From Streptomyces lunaelactis (GTDB taxonomy: Bacteria; Actinomycetota; Actinomycetes; Streptomycetales; Streptomycetaceae): 64,000 bases of DNA. The notes beneath the pieces are model-generated. The model did not search any database, was not told the origin of the DNA, and was given only the letters and a program-made list of their open reading frames with translations. Each line of letters begins with the position of its first letter. Position 1 is the first letter of the stretch. A program made the position numbers and the translations under genes. The stretch spans positions 6,882,001-6,946,000 of the forward strand of contig NZ_CP026304.1 of the NCBI RefSeq assembly GCF_003054555.1, written 5' to 3'. Below are positions 17,618 to 27,600 of this stretch, piece after piece.

Positions 17618-18351
17618 TCGAAGAGATACTGCCGCCGAACGTCGTGGTGGCCGAGGCGTACGACGACTCCGCACCGGCCGAGCTGTATCCGGAGGAGGCC
17701 AGGGTCGTCGCGAACTCCGTGGACAGTCGGCGGCGTGAGTTCGCCACGGCACGGCTGTGCGCGCGACGCTGCCTCGCCCAGCTCGGCCTGCCACCCGGGC
17801 CCCTGCTGCCCGGCCGGCACGGAGCGCCGCGCTGGCCGGAATCCGTGACGGGCAGCATTTCGCACTGCACCGGCTATCGCGTCGCGGCCCTGGCCCTGAC
17901 GTCCGATGTCGCCATGATGGGGATCGACGCGGAACCCGATCAGCCGCTGCCCGCAGGCGTGTTGGAGAGCATTGCCCTGCCCGGTGAAATCGCGCGGCTG
18001 CGCAGACTCCGGGCGACCGAACCCGGCGTGTGCTGGGACCGCCTGCTGTTCAGCATGAAGGAAGCGGTCTACAAGGCCTGGTATCCGGCCACGGGGCGCC
18101 GACTGGATTTCGAGGACGCCGACATCGAAGTGGACGCCGCGGCAGCCTCCTTCACGGCACGCATCATCCCTTCCCGGCCCCAGAACAGGGGAGAGTCCGG
18201 TCTTCTGAAGGGCCGTTGGCTGGCTCGGCGAAATCTTGTGGTCTCCGCCATCGCCGTACCGAAGGCGGTGGTCGTGCCTGACGAACTGGTTCCTGGCTGG
18301 CCGGTGACGTGTCGAAAGGTGCCGGTCAGTGCCGGAGGTCACCTTGGCTGA
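17614..18351 (+). CDS. 4'-phosphopantetheinyl transferase, Sfp/EntD type
   Basis: 245 residues from GTG 17614, inside the GTGA overlap with the phosphoesterase. It converts apo-ACPs to holo form by moving phosphopantetheine from CoA to the Ser of GFDS motifs like those in the PKS here. Visible motifs are GSISHCTGYRVAALAL, MMGIDAEPDQP (Mg-binding Asp105 and Glu107) and LLFSMKEAVYKAWYP (Glu150, Lys154). All catalytic residues are present. The stop falls 13 bases inside the 3' end of the convergent transposase remnant, so the last few residues may derive from mobile-element sequence. Confidence 0.92.
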   Translation: MIEEILPPNVVVAEAYDDSAPAELYPEEARVVANSVDSRRREFATARLCARRCLAQLGLPPGPLLPGRHGAPRWPESVTGSISHCTGYRVAALALTSDVAMMGIDAEPDQPLPAGVLESIALPGEIARLRRLRATEPGVCWDRLLFSMKEAVYKAWYPATGRRLDFEDADIEVDAAAASFTARIIPSRPQNRGESGLLKGRWLARRNLVVSAIAVPKAVVVPDELVPGWPVTCRKVPVSAGGHLG

Positions 18352-18959
18352 CCGGGCCTGCGGGTGGCGGTCTGCTGGCGTGAAAGCAGCCCGGCGATGG
18401 CTTGGACCGTGGCGCTCATGTGGTCGCGGCGGCCGTGGTGACGGGCGAGTGCCCGCCAGTTCCTGAGGTGTGCGATGCCATGCTCGACCCGGATACGGCG
18501 TGAGGAATGCGCCTTGCGCCGGCGCTCGTAGATCTCCTCGTACCAGTCCGGTGGGTTCTTCTTGAACTTGCGATGCGGTGGTGTCACCACGCGGCCGCCG
18601 GTCTGGGCGGCCAGGCCCTGGTAGGCGGCGTCGGCAAGGATCTCCACGGCCGGGCCACCAGTCAGGTGCTTGACCAGGCCCAGCCTGCGGACCCGGATGC
18701 CGGCCGCGATGGTGCAGCCGCGGGTTGCGAGCAGCGGCCGCACCTCGCCGATCGCCCGGGTGATCGTGGAGCGGTCAACACCGACCCAGCAGGCCAGCAC
18801 GTCGTGAGTCGCGCCGTGGCGAAGGTGGACGAGCGTGGCCAGGAGCCGGTCGATGAAGACCAGTCCCGTGATCCTCCGATTGTTGATCACCGCTGCACGA
18901 GTCCCGTTCCCCACCACGCGAACATGATCAGGGAGCAAGCCCCTGCGCCGCACCGCCAA
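18339..18959 (-). pseudogene. IS5-type (DDE_Tnp_4-like) transposase with internal deletion
   Basis: 206 codons from a TTG at 18959. The N-terminal helix-turn-helix (LATLVHLRHGATHDVLACWV, GVDRSTITRAIGEVRPLL) and the C-terminal block (AAYQGLAAQTGGRVVTPPHR, RIRVEHGIAHLRNWRALARH) are recognisable. The middle is missing: the sequence jumps from TIAAGIRVR to RLGLVKHL, losing the segment with the first catalytic Asp (usually within a DGTE-like motif). The frame is kept, so it is a deletion derivative that should be inactive. I found no clear terminal repeats. Confidence 0.7.
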
Positions 18960-19017
18960 CCATGCACGAGGTCGTTACTCCTGCAAGGAGCTGATTCCAT
19001 CAGGGAGTTGGTCTGAC

Positions 19018-19568
19018 GACGCGGCGCAGCAGCCCGGCGAGCGGCAGTTGGTTGTGGTCACGGGTGGCAGCTCCGGCATCGGACTCGCCTGTGCAGAGCG
19101 CTTCCGCGCGGACGGGGCGGAGGTCGTCGTGCTGGATCTCGCGCACCCGGACAATCCGGTGGACACCACGGACCACAACGCGGTGGAGGCGGCGTTCGCC
19201 GCACTGCCGCGGACGCCGGACGTCCTGGTCAACGCGGCCGGCATCGGGGCGGCGCGCTCCTGCTCGACCTGGCGCCGGACGAGTGGCAGCGCATCCTCTC
19301 CGCCATCGGCATCGGGATCCGCGTCAACGCCGTGGCCCCCGGCCCGATCGATACGCCGATGATCTCGTTCGGCCTGCAGATGCCCACCGTCCGGGACGCG
19401 ATCGACGGCCGTACGCCTCCGGAGGGGCGGACGGGAACGCTGGGGGAGGTGGCGGACGTCGTGGCGTTCCTGGCCTCCGACGCGGCGTGCTGCCTGCCCG
19501 AACGCCGGCGCCGGGCCGACGACTTCACCGACCTGTGGACTGCGACCGGGCAGCGCATGCTCAGCTGA
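19018..19568 (+). pseudogene. Short-chain dehydrogenase/reductase, frameshifted and deleted
   Basis: The cofactor-binding start is clear (LVVVTGGSSGIGLACAERFR, VLVNAAGIG). After a frameshift at ~19250 the next frame reads LLLDLAPDEWQRILSAIGIG and jumps straight to IRVNAVAPGPIDTPM. The segment with the catalytic Ser and Tyr-x-x-x-Lys is deleted. The C-terminus (ADVVAFLASDAACCLP) then runs into unrelated residues. It cannot be a working enzyme. It lies directly behind the transposase remnant, which probably removed its original start. Confidence 0.75.
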
Positions 19569-20060
19569 CCCCCGCGACCGCCCTACCCGCCCACGACCCG
19601 AAAGACATCGGAGAACCCGCACCGGACGGCCACCCGGCACACCGTGCTGCCCGCACTCGAAAGACCGCCCTGAACCCGCCCGACACCCGTGATCAGAGTG
19701 CACGCGATGGAGCGAGGTTCAGGGCGAGGCCTCGTCCAGCCGGCCCCGTTCGACCAGACGCTTCAGCTTCGCGCGTGCCCCCTCGGTCTTCGCGGTCTCG
19801 GCCGCAAGGCCGATCCTCGGCACGGTCTGATGGACCCGCACGGTCCCCGGAGCGTCCCCCGCCCCCGCGAACGGCGACACCTCTTCCGCCGCCGGTGGCG
19901 TCTCCCGCGGCGCGTGCGCCGAACGGCTACCCAGATCGGGGTGCCTTCCGGCCCTCCGTTATAGCTGGTCGAACGATCTACCGCTTACTTCGATTGCGTG
20001 ACGAAGATTGAATCGCCCAATCGGATGACATCGCTGTTGGTGAAATAAAAGGAAGATGCC
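19569..20060. other. Intergenic region before the C5N operon
   Basis: No gene supported. The minus strand around 19725-19890 reads AKTEGARAKLKRLVERGRLD, a short helix-turn-helix-like scrap without a start. From ~19960 the DNA turns A/T-richer and leads to the amide synthetase, with AAAGGAAG (20049-20056) as ribosome site. The promoter of the C5N genes should lie here, but I cannot point to a clear -10/-35. Confidence 0.5.
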
Positions 20061-21644
20061 ATGAGCCTGCCCCAGCATTGGTGGAGTGCAAGTCAAAGTT
20101 ATGTCTCGGAGATCCTGTCACTGCTCGCAGCCGCGCCGGATCGCGATGTCGTTCATTGGCGTTGCGAAGCCTTCTCCGGTGGTGACCTGATTCGGTCCGT
20201 GACTGAAACGTTCCTTGCGCTGCGCAATCGCGGAGTGGGTAAGGGGGATGTGGTAGCGATTCTGGTCGCACCCAACAGCCCTGAGATGCTCACCGTGCGG
20301 TACGCGACACATCTGCTCGGCGGCGCCGTGTGCTATGTGCGAACCACTAATCCTGGTACCAGGGCAACGGTCCTTCCGCTGGATCACCAGATCCAAATCT
20401 TGCGCGACACCGAAACCGTGACCGTCTATGCCGATGCCGAAAATTCGGAGCGCGCGACAGAGCTCGCTGATGGTAGTGGGATCCCTGTAACGCGACGTCA
20501 ACATGGGGAACGCAATGAGGTCGGCCGGGTCGATGTTGCCGATACCCCGGACGCCGTGTCATGGGAGCCGGATGCGCTAGCCTTCATCGGCTTCACGAGT
20601 GGCAGCACGGGACGGCCCAAGGGCATCCGGTTGGGGGGCCGCGCATGGGAAGCCACCATGCGTGCATGGATGGAGGTTGGTCGTGAATACGACTGTGCGT
20701 CGATCCTGGTGTCGACCCCTCTGAGTCATGGCGTTGCCGCGATGGCAGACGCAGTCTTCGCCTTGGGCGGAGCGCTCTATCTCCATGAGACCTTCGATGC
20801 CGAGAAATTCGTGGACACCGTCTCCGCGGAGAAGGGGGTCTCGTGGACGTTCATGGCGACAAATCACGTGTTCCAAGTCCTCGACCATCTGCTCGAGCGA
20901 GGAATCCGCGACAGAGACGCTTTGGAAGCTGCGGGCCTGTCTTCGCTGAAGCGGATTGTCTACGGCGGCAGCCCCGCGGCGCCCGCTAGAATTGCACAGG
21001 CTTTTCGGATTTTCGGCCCTGCTCTGGCGCAGGGGTATGCCACGAGTGAGAGCGGTCGGATCACGATCCTGACGCCTCAGGAGCACGGCGATCCGGAACT
21101 CGCGGCCACTGTCGGCCGGCCCTTCCCTGAGGTGGAGGTCGTCGTCTGCAACTCGAATTCGGGCGCGCAGTTGGCGGCGGGGGAAATCGGCGAGGTTCGT
21201 GTCCGCTCGCCTCAGATGATGGATGGCTATAACGGCAACCCGGAATTGACTGTACAAGTTCTTCGTGACGGCTGGTATTTCACCGGAGATATCGGCTGTC
21301 TCGACGAGCGAGGCTATTTGACTCTCTTGGGTCGGGTGGCCCACGTCATCAAGGTCGGCGGCGTCAAGGTTCATCCAATAGTTCTCGAGGCAGAAATTCT
21401 TTCCCACCCAGGCGTCCGGCACGCCGCCGTCTACGGCGTGCGGGACGAGGATGGAAGCGACCATATCCACGCCGCAATCGAATGCGATCCGGCTGAGGTG
21501 GTCGAAGTAGAAGATATCCGCGCGAGAATTGCTGAGGCGCTGTCCCCGATTCACGTGCCCGAGAAGATACATGTCTTGAGCGCTCTGCCGATGAATAGCA
21601 ACGGCAAGCCCGACAAGGTGCTCCTGAAGTCGCAATGTTCCTAG
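20061..21644 (+). CDS. C5N amide synthetase (AMP-forming acyl ligase)
   Basis: A 527-residue ANL-superfamily enzyme. Motifs: P-loop FIGFTSGSTGRPKGI, QGYATSESGRITIL, GWYFTGDIGCLDERGYL, and C-terminal MNSNGKPDKVLL with the A10 Lys. It is predicted to adenylate the polyene acid and couple it to the amine of 2-amino-3-hydroxycyclopent-2-enone. The role is assigned by synteny: in ECO-02301 the order is amide synthetase, ALA synthase, acyl-CoA ligase, and here this gene also precedes the ALA synthase. It diverges from ordinary CoA ligases more than the third gene does (unusual AVCYVRTTNPGTRATVLPLD region), which fits the special role. The two ligase roles could be swapped. Confidence 0.8.
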   Translation: MSLPQHWWSASQSYVSEILSLLAAAPDRDVVHWRCEAFSGGDLIRSVTETFLALRNRGVGKGDVVAILVAPNSPEMLTVRYATHLLGGAVCYVRTTNPGTRATVLPLDHQIQILRDTETVTVYADAENSERATELADGSGIPVTRRQHGERNEVGRVDVADTPDAVSWEPDALAFIGFTSGSTGRPKGIRLGGRAWEATMRAWMEVGREYDCASILVSTPLSHGVAAMADAVFALGGALYLHETFDAEKFVDTVSAEKGVSWTFMATNHVFQVLDHLLERGIRDRDALEAAGLSSLKRIVYGGSPAAPARIAQAFRIFGPALAQGYATSESGRITILTPQEHGDPELAATVGRPFPEVEVVVCNSNSGAQLAAGEIGEVRVRSPQMMDGYNGNPELTVQVLRDGWYFTGDIGCLDERGYLTLLGRVAHVIKVGGVKVHPIVLEAEILSHPGVRHAAVYGVRDEDGSDHIHAAIECDPAEVVEVEDIRARIAEALSPIHVPEKIHVLSALPMNSNGKPDKVLLKSQCS

Positions 21645-21699
21645 CGTAGACCTTTCGGTTCGCAGGCCAATCCAACCGCTATGTCGAGAAGGCGAGTGA

Positions 21700-22986
21700 A
21701 TGAACGTTCACCTGGCATCATACCTGAGTGGGAACACCGCTGACGATCTTGCTGAAAGCAAGCGCGAGTTCCTGGAGATCGGCCGTCGTTCCGGTCATTA
21801 CCCCATGGCCAGTGCGCGGCGTGATGGGGTGGATTCGGAAGTAAGTGTCTGGTGCAGCAACGACTATTTGGGAATGGGCCAGAATCGCCAGGTCATCGCG
21901 GCCATGCACGCCGCGATCGATACTCATGGCGTAGGCTCCGGAGGTTCCCGGAATATCGGTGGAACCAACCATTATCACGTCCTTCTCGAAAATGAGCTGG
22001 CGGATCTGCACGGCAAGGAATCCGCTCTCCTTTTCACATCGGGATACACAGCCAACGAGGGATCGCTCTCCGTGCTGGCGGGGCTGCCGAAGGATGCCGT
22101 CGTATTTTCCGATGCGAAGAACCACGCCTCGATCATCGACGGTCTCCGGCACAGCGGTGCGCAGAAGCACGTCTTCAGGCACAACGACGTCGCCCACCTG
22201 GAAGAATTGATCGCGGCCGCTCCCGCCGACCGCCCGAAGCTTATCGTCGTGGAATCGGTCTATTCCATGTCGGGCAACGTTGCACCGCTCGCCGAGATTG
22301 CCGACATTGCGGACAAGTACGGTGCCACGACCTTCATCGACGAGGTCCACGCGGTCGGTATGTACGGCCCGCAGGGCGCCGGCATCGCTGCGCGGGAAGG
22401 CATAGCCGATCGGTTCACCGTCGTGATGGGTACCTTGGCAAAGGGTTACGGAACGGTCGGCGGCTACATTGCGGGACCGGCTGCCCTCGTGGACGCGGTG
22501 CGGACCTATTCGCGCTCGTTCGTCTTCACCACCTCGCTGCCGCCGGCGGTCGCGGCCGGTTCGCTGGCGTCGGTTCAGTACCTGCGGTCCTCCGATGTCG
22601 AGCGAAAGCTTCTCTCGGAGAATGCGCGGCTTCTGCACAGCCTTCTGATCGCGGCCGACATCCCGTTCATTTCGACGGACTCCCATATCGTTGCGGCCTT
22701 CGTCGGTGATGACGATATGTGCAAGCGGGCGTCCCAGCTGCTGTTCGAGCGGCACGGGATCTACGTCCAGTCCATTAATGCCCCCAGCGTGCCCGCGGGC
22801 GAGGAGATCCTGCGCATCGCTCCGTCTGCCGTGCACGATCAGAACGATGTCGAGAACTTCGCCCACGCACTTCATGGAATCTGGAAGGAATTGAACATCC
22901 CGACCGCGAGTGCCCGAGACTGGTTCACGTCCGAGCTCTGCGGTGGCGGCGCCCGCACCGCCGCGAAAGACGGACTGCTGCCGTAA
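21700..22986 (+). CDS. 5-Aminolevulinate synthase / C5N cyclase
   Basis: A 428-residue PLP enzyme of the alpha-oxoamine synthase family. It condenses glycine with succinyl-CoA to 5-aminolevulinate. In C5N pathways the same enzyme also cyclises 5-aminolevulinyl-CoA to 2-amino-3-hydroxycyclopent-2-enone. Motifs: [60 protein letters not shown], and the PLP lysine in [16 protein letters not shown] (Lys248). Streptomyces make haem from glutamate and need no such enzyme for it, so its presence is diagnostic for C5N. Its stop and the next start share a base (TAATG), so the two are coupled. Confidence 0.95.
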   Translation: MNVHLASYLSGNTADDLAESKREFLEIGRRSGHYPMASARRDGVDSEVSVWCSNDYLGMGQNRQVIAAMHAAIDTHGVGSGGSRNIGGTNHYHVLLENELADLHGKESALLFTSGYTANEGSLSVLAGLPKDAVVFSDAKNHASIIDGLRHSGAQKHVFRHNDVAHLEELIAAAPADRPKLIVVESVYSMSGNVAPLAEIADIADKYGATTFIDEVHAVGMYGPQGAGIAAREGIADRFTVVMGTLAKGYGTVGGYIAGPAALVDAVRTYSRSFVFTTSLPPAVAAGSLASVQYLRSSDVERKLLSENARLLHSLLIAADIPFISTDSHIVAAFVGDDDMCKRASQLLFERHGIYVQSINAPSVPAGEEILRIAPSAVHDQNDVENFAHALHGIWKELNIPTASARDWFTSELCGGGARTAAKDGLLP

Positions 22987-24539
22987 TGACCATGTCAGTT
23001 GCCGGCGTGCTGGCCGACACGGCGGCGCAGCGACCCAACCACTCGGCCGTGATCTACGAGTCCGAGCATTTCACCTACGGGTGGCTGTGGGAACAGGCGC
23101 GCCGCTACGCCTCCGTGCTGCGAGCCAACGGGGTACGGCCAGGAGACCGGGTCGCCATGCTCCTGGTCGACACCCCGCAGTTTCCCGCTGTGTACTTCGG
23201 CGTGCTGGCGGCCGGCGCCGTCGCGATCCCGCTGAATGTCATGTCGACCGCGTCGGAGATCGATCACGTCCTGACCGATGCCGACGCCCATTTTCTGGTG
23301 TGCTCCGCCTCCTTGCTCGCCCGGGCGAGCAAGGAGGCGGAGCCGCTCGGCACGGTGCTCCTCACTGTCGGCCCGGGCCCCGCGGGCACTGTCGACCTGG
23401 AGAACGCGGCACAGGAAACAGCGCCGATCGACGATTCCGCAGTGCGGGAACCCGACGATGTGGCGGTCGTGTTCTACACGTCCGGTACGACGGGTGAGCC
23501 GAAAGGGGTGATGCTCACCCACCGGAATATTCTGTACAACGTCGAGAGGATGGTCACCACTCCGTATGCGTTCCGGAGTGACGACGTATTGCTCGGGTGC
23601 TTGCCGCTGAGCCACGGCTTCGGTCAGATTTGTGGCATGCTGACGGGCTTCCGCGCCGGTATATCCATCGTCATGATGCCGAGGTTCTCCGGGCGGGAGG
23701 CCCTCGCGCTGATGACGAAACACCGGTGCACGGTTTTCATGGGTGTGCCGACAATGTATTTCAAGTTGCTCGATGCGGTGGCCCAGGGAGAGCAGGTTCC
23801 TCGGCTCGACCGCGTGTACAGCGGGGGATCCGCGCTTCCGGTCAAGACCCTCGAGGATGTCCGAAGCGCGTTCGGATGTCCTGTGTACGAGGGGTACGGG
23901 ATGACCGAGACCTCTTGTAGCGTTGCCTATCACTATCCCGGCCTGACTTTTCGATCCGGAACAGTCGGTGTTCCGATCACTGGCATCACGGTCGGTATAG
24001 CTCGGCCGAATTCCGACAGGATAGATCTCCTGCCCGCCGGTGAGGTGGGCGAGATCGTGGTGCGCGGTCCGAACGTCATGGCCGGATATCTCGGTCGCCC
24101 AGATATCACCGCCGAGGTTCTGATCGACGACTGGTTCCTTACCGGCGATCTCGGCAGGCTGGATGGCGACGGCTACCTTTCGGTCGTGGGCCGTAAGAAG
24201 GACTTGATTCTGCGTGGTGGCTACAACGTCTATCCGCGCGAAATCGAGGAAATCCTCCTCGGGCATTCGGCCGTGGCGCAGGTGGCAGTTATCGGTGTTC
24301 CGCACCCTGTGCTTGGTGAGGAGGTCTGGGCGATTGTCGTGCCTGCCCGCCCGGAGGGCGTGACCTCTGGATCGGATGAAGAGATCATTGAATGGGGCAA
24401 ACAGCGCCTCGCCGCATATAAGTACCCTCGTCGAGTCGAGTTCACCGACGCTCTCCCGATGGGGTCCAGCGGAAAGGTTCTCAAGCGGATGCTCGTCTCG
24501 AAATACGAGTCGACCGCCGGCTCGTCACTATGCGGCTGA
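22986..24539 (+). CDS. Acyl-CoA ligase, probably 5-aminolevulinate--CoA ligase
   Basis: A 517-residue ANL ligase. Motifs: FYTSGTTGEPKGVMLTHRN, YEGYGMTETSCS, DWFLTGDLGRLDGDGYL, GRKKDLILRGGYNVYPREIE and a C-terminal PMGSSGKVLKRML with the A10 Lys. It looks like an ordinary fatty-acyl/CoA ligase. In the ECO-02301 and asukamycin systems the partner of the ALA synthase makes 5-aminolevulinyl-CoA, which is then cyclised. This gene takes that place, overlapping the ALA synthase stop by one base. A perfect hairpin 25 bases after its stop probably ends or attenuates the transcript before the PKS. Confidence 0.85.
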   Translation: MTMSVAGVLADTAAQRPNHSAVIYESEHFTYGWLWEQARRYASVLRANGVRPGDRVAMLLVDTPQFPAVYFGVLAAGAVAIPLNVMSTASEIDHVLTDADAHFLVCSASLLARASKEAEPLGTVLLTVGPGPAGTVDLENAAQETAPIDDSAVREPDDVAVVFYTSGTTGEPKGVMLTHRNILYNVERMVTTPYAFRSDDVLLGCLPLSHGFGQICGMLTGFRAGISIVMMPRFSGREALALMTKHRCTVFMGVPTMYFKLLDAVAQGEQVPRLDRVYSGGSALPVKTLEDVRSAFGCPVYEGYGMTETSCSVAYHYPGLTFRSGTVGVPITGITVGIARPNSDRIDLLPAGEVGEIVVRGPNVMAGYLGRPDITAEVLIDDWFLTGDLGRLDGDGYLSVVGRKKDLILRGGYNVYPREIEEILLGHSAVAQVAVIGVPHPVLGEEVWAIVVPARPEGVTSGSDEEIIEWGKQRLAAYKYPRRVEFTDALPMGSSGKVLKRMLVSKYESTAGSSLCG

Positions 24540-24564
24540 CCGGCCGCCACAGAATCACATGGGT

Positions 24565-24595
24565 GCAGCACCCGCAGTGCGGCTGCGGGTGCTGC
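24565..24595. terminator. Perfect hairpin between C5N operon and PKS
   Basis: 13-bp perfect arms (24565-24577, 24583-24595) with a 5-base loop TGCGG. It lies in the 104-base gap between the acyl-CoA ligase stop and the PKS start. It has no T-run, so it could be a terminator or an attenuator that lowers read-through into the 30-kb PKS operon. Confidence 0.65.
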
Positions 24596-24643
24596 GCCTC
24601 CGCTCAAGCATCGTACGTAACAAATAGGTAGGGCGACTCGACC

Positions 24644-27600
24644 ATGGCTGAAATCCAAGCGGACACGTCGGCATCGACCGAGGCGATCGCCATCGTCGGT
24701 ATGTCCTGCCGACTGCCGCATGCGGAGAACCCCGCGCAACTGTGGCAACTGCTGCGCGACGGCCGCAGTGCGATTGGCGCGCCCCCAGCAGGCCGCCCCG
24801 AACTGCTCTCTCGGCCGGGGGGCTATCTCGAGGACGTCAGCGGCTTTGATGCAGGCTTCTTCGGCATCAGTCCGAGTGAGGCGTCGTCGATGGATCCGCA
24901 GCAGCGGCTGATGCTTGAGCTCGCCTGGGAGGCACTGGAGGACGCCAGGATCCTCCCGTCCGATCTTGCCGATAGTCGGACCGGTGTCTTCGTCGGGGTT
25001 ATCGCCGACGATTATGCTGCCCTCACGCGTCAGCACGGGGTCGAAGCCATCACCCGCCACACCCTGACCGGTCTCAACCGCGGCGTCGTTGCCAACCGGA
25101 TCTCCTACACCCTGGGTCTGCACGGACCGAGTGCGGCCGTGGACACCGGCCAGTCCTCCTCGCTGGTCGCTGTGCACCTGGCAGTCGAGAGCCTGCGCCG
25201 CGGCGAGTCCGCCATGGCCATCGCCGGCGGTGTCAACCTCAATTTGGTGCCGGACAGCACCATCGGCGCGGAGCGGTTCGGCGCACTTTCACCAGACGGT
25301 CTCAGCTTCACTTTCGACGCCAGGGCGAATGGATATGTACGCGGTGAGGGCGGCGCGTTCGTGGTGCTCAAGCCGCTGCACGCCGCCGTAGCAGACGGCG
25401 ACCCGGTCTACTGCGTGCTGCACGGCAGCGCGATGAACAACGACGGGACGACCGAGGGTCTCACCGTACCGAGTCCGGCTGGCCAGCAGGATGTCCTGCG
25501 GCAGGCGTACGAGCGTGCCAAGGTGTCCGCGGAGCAGGTGCAGTACGTCGAATTGCACGGCACGGGTACCAAGGTGGGCGACCCGGTCGAAGCGTCGGCT
25601 CTGGGCGCGGTGCTCGGTGACGGCCGCGTGGACGGAGCTGAGCTGCGGGTCGGATCGGTGAAGACCAACGTCGGACACCTTGAGGGTGCCGCCGGCATCG
25701 TCGGCTTGCTGAAAGCGGCGCTCTGCATCCGTAACCGCGAGCTCGTGCCGAGCCTGAACTTCGAAGCCCCCAACCCAGACATTCCGTTCGACGAGTTGAA
25801 GGTCGCCGTACAGCGAAGCCTCGAGCCATGGCCGCGGCCGGACGAGCCGCTCTACGCAGGTGTCAGCTCGTTCGGTGTGGGCGGTACGAACTGCCACGTC
25901 GTGCTTTCGGACTGGCGCACCGAGTTGGCGGCGGAGGAGGAGTTGCCTGGCGCTGAGTCCGGCTCGGGTGTGGTGCCGTGGGTGGTGTCGGGTAAGTCGG
26001 CTGAGGCTGTGGCTGGTCAGGCGGGGCGGCTGGTGTCGTTCCTGGAGGAGCGTCCGGGGCTGGATGTCGCGGCGGTGGGTCGTTCGCTTGTGGTGTCGCG
26101 TGCTCGTTTCGATCATCGTGCGGTGGTTGTGGGGGAGACTCGCGAGGAGCTTCTGGCGGGTGTTCGGGCGTTGGCTGCGGGTGTGCCTGCGGCTGGTGTG
26201 GTGTCGGGTCGTGCGGTGCCGGGTGGTGCGGGTAAGACGGTGTTCGTGTTCCCGGGTCAGGGTTCGCAGTGGCAGGGCATGGCTCTGGAACTCCTCGACT
26301 CCTCCGCGGTGTTCGCCGCCCGGCTGGTGGAGTGTGAGCGGGCGTTGGCGCCGTTCACGGACTGGTCGCTGCTGGATGTGCTGCGCGGTGTGGAGGGGGC
26401 GCCCGGTTTTGATCGGGTGGAGGTGGTGCAGCCGGCGCTGTGGGCGGTGATGGTGTCCCTGGCCGCGTTGTGGCGTTCGGTGGGCATCGAGCCGGATGCG
26501 GTGATCGGTCACTCGCAGGGCGAGATCGCGGCGGCCGCGGTGTCGGGGGCGCTGTCGCTGGACGACGCGGCGAAGGTCGTGGCGTTGCGTAGCCGGGCGA
26601 TCGTGAAGCTGGCCGGTACGGGCGGGATGGTGTCGGTAGCTCTGCCGGCCGACGAGGTTCGCGAGCTCATCGCCCATTGGGGCGGCGCGATCGATATCGC
26701 CGCACACAACGGCCCCGTGAGCACGGTCGTCTCCGGCGACCCGGAGGCCCTGGCCGACCTCGTCGCTCAAAGTGAGGTCAAGGGATACCGTGCCCGCACC
26801 GTTCCGGTCGACTACGCCTCTCACTCCGCCCACGTTGACTTGCTGGAGGATGAGCTGCGGGAGCTGTTGGCCGGCGTCACGCCGCGTACCGGTGACATCA
26901 GGTTCTTCTCCACTGTCACCGGGCAGCCGCTGAACGGTGAGGAGCTCGACGGCGGGTACTGGTTCCGCAACCTCCGCCAGACCGTCCAGTTGGAAGAGGC
27001 CACCCGTGCTCTGCTTGACGACGGGCATCGCGTCTTCATCGAGGTCAGTGCCCACCCGGTGCTTACCTCGGCCCTCAGTGACACGGCCGACGAGGCCGGC
27101 GTCGGCGGCACTGTTGTTGTCGGATCGCTGCGGCGCGACGACGGTGGACGGGATCGTTTCCTGGCCTCGGTCGCAGAGGCGCACGTCAACGGTGTGGGGG
27201 TGGAGTGGGAGCGGTTCCTGCCGGGTTCGGGTGTGGTGGATCTGCCCACGTATGCCTTCCAGCGTCAACGTTTCTGGCTGGATGGTTCGGCGATCGGGCC
27301 GGTCCAGGTCCCGACCGTTGCGGCAAGGCGGCGCGGTCCGAAGCGGTCCGCGCCGCGAGGCGATGAGCTGGAGCTGGTGCGTGCGCACGTGGCAGCAGTG
27401 CTCGGCCACGGATCGGCGCGCGACGTGGACATCGACACGACCTTTAAGGATCTGGGCTTCGACTCCGTCTCGGCCGTCGAGCTTCGGAACGCGCTGAACA
27501 GGGCCACCGGGCTCTCGCTGCCCTCCGGCCTCCTTTTCAACTACCCGACCCCGGCCATACTCGCCGAACACCTCGGTGGTCAGCTCCTCGGCCTGGACCA

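Noticed and set aside
15989..18351. Treating TEII, phosphoesterase and PPTase as unrelated housekeeping genes
   Set aside because: Gaps of 3 bp and a GTGA overlap form one operon, and two of the three act on carrier proteins, so a link with the PKS is more likely, though not proven.
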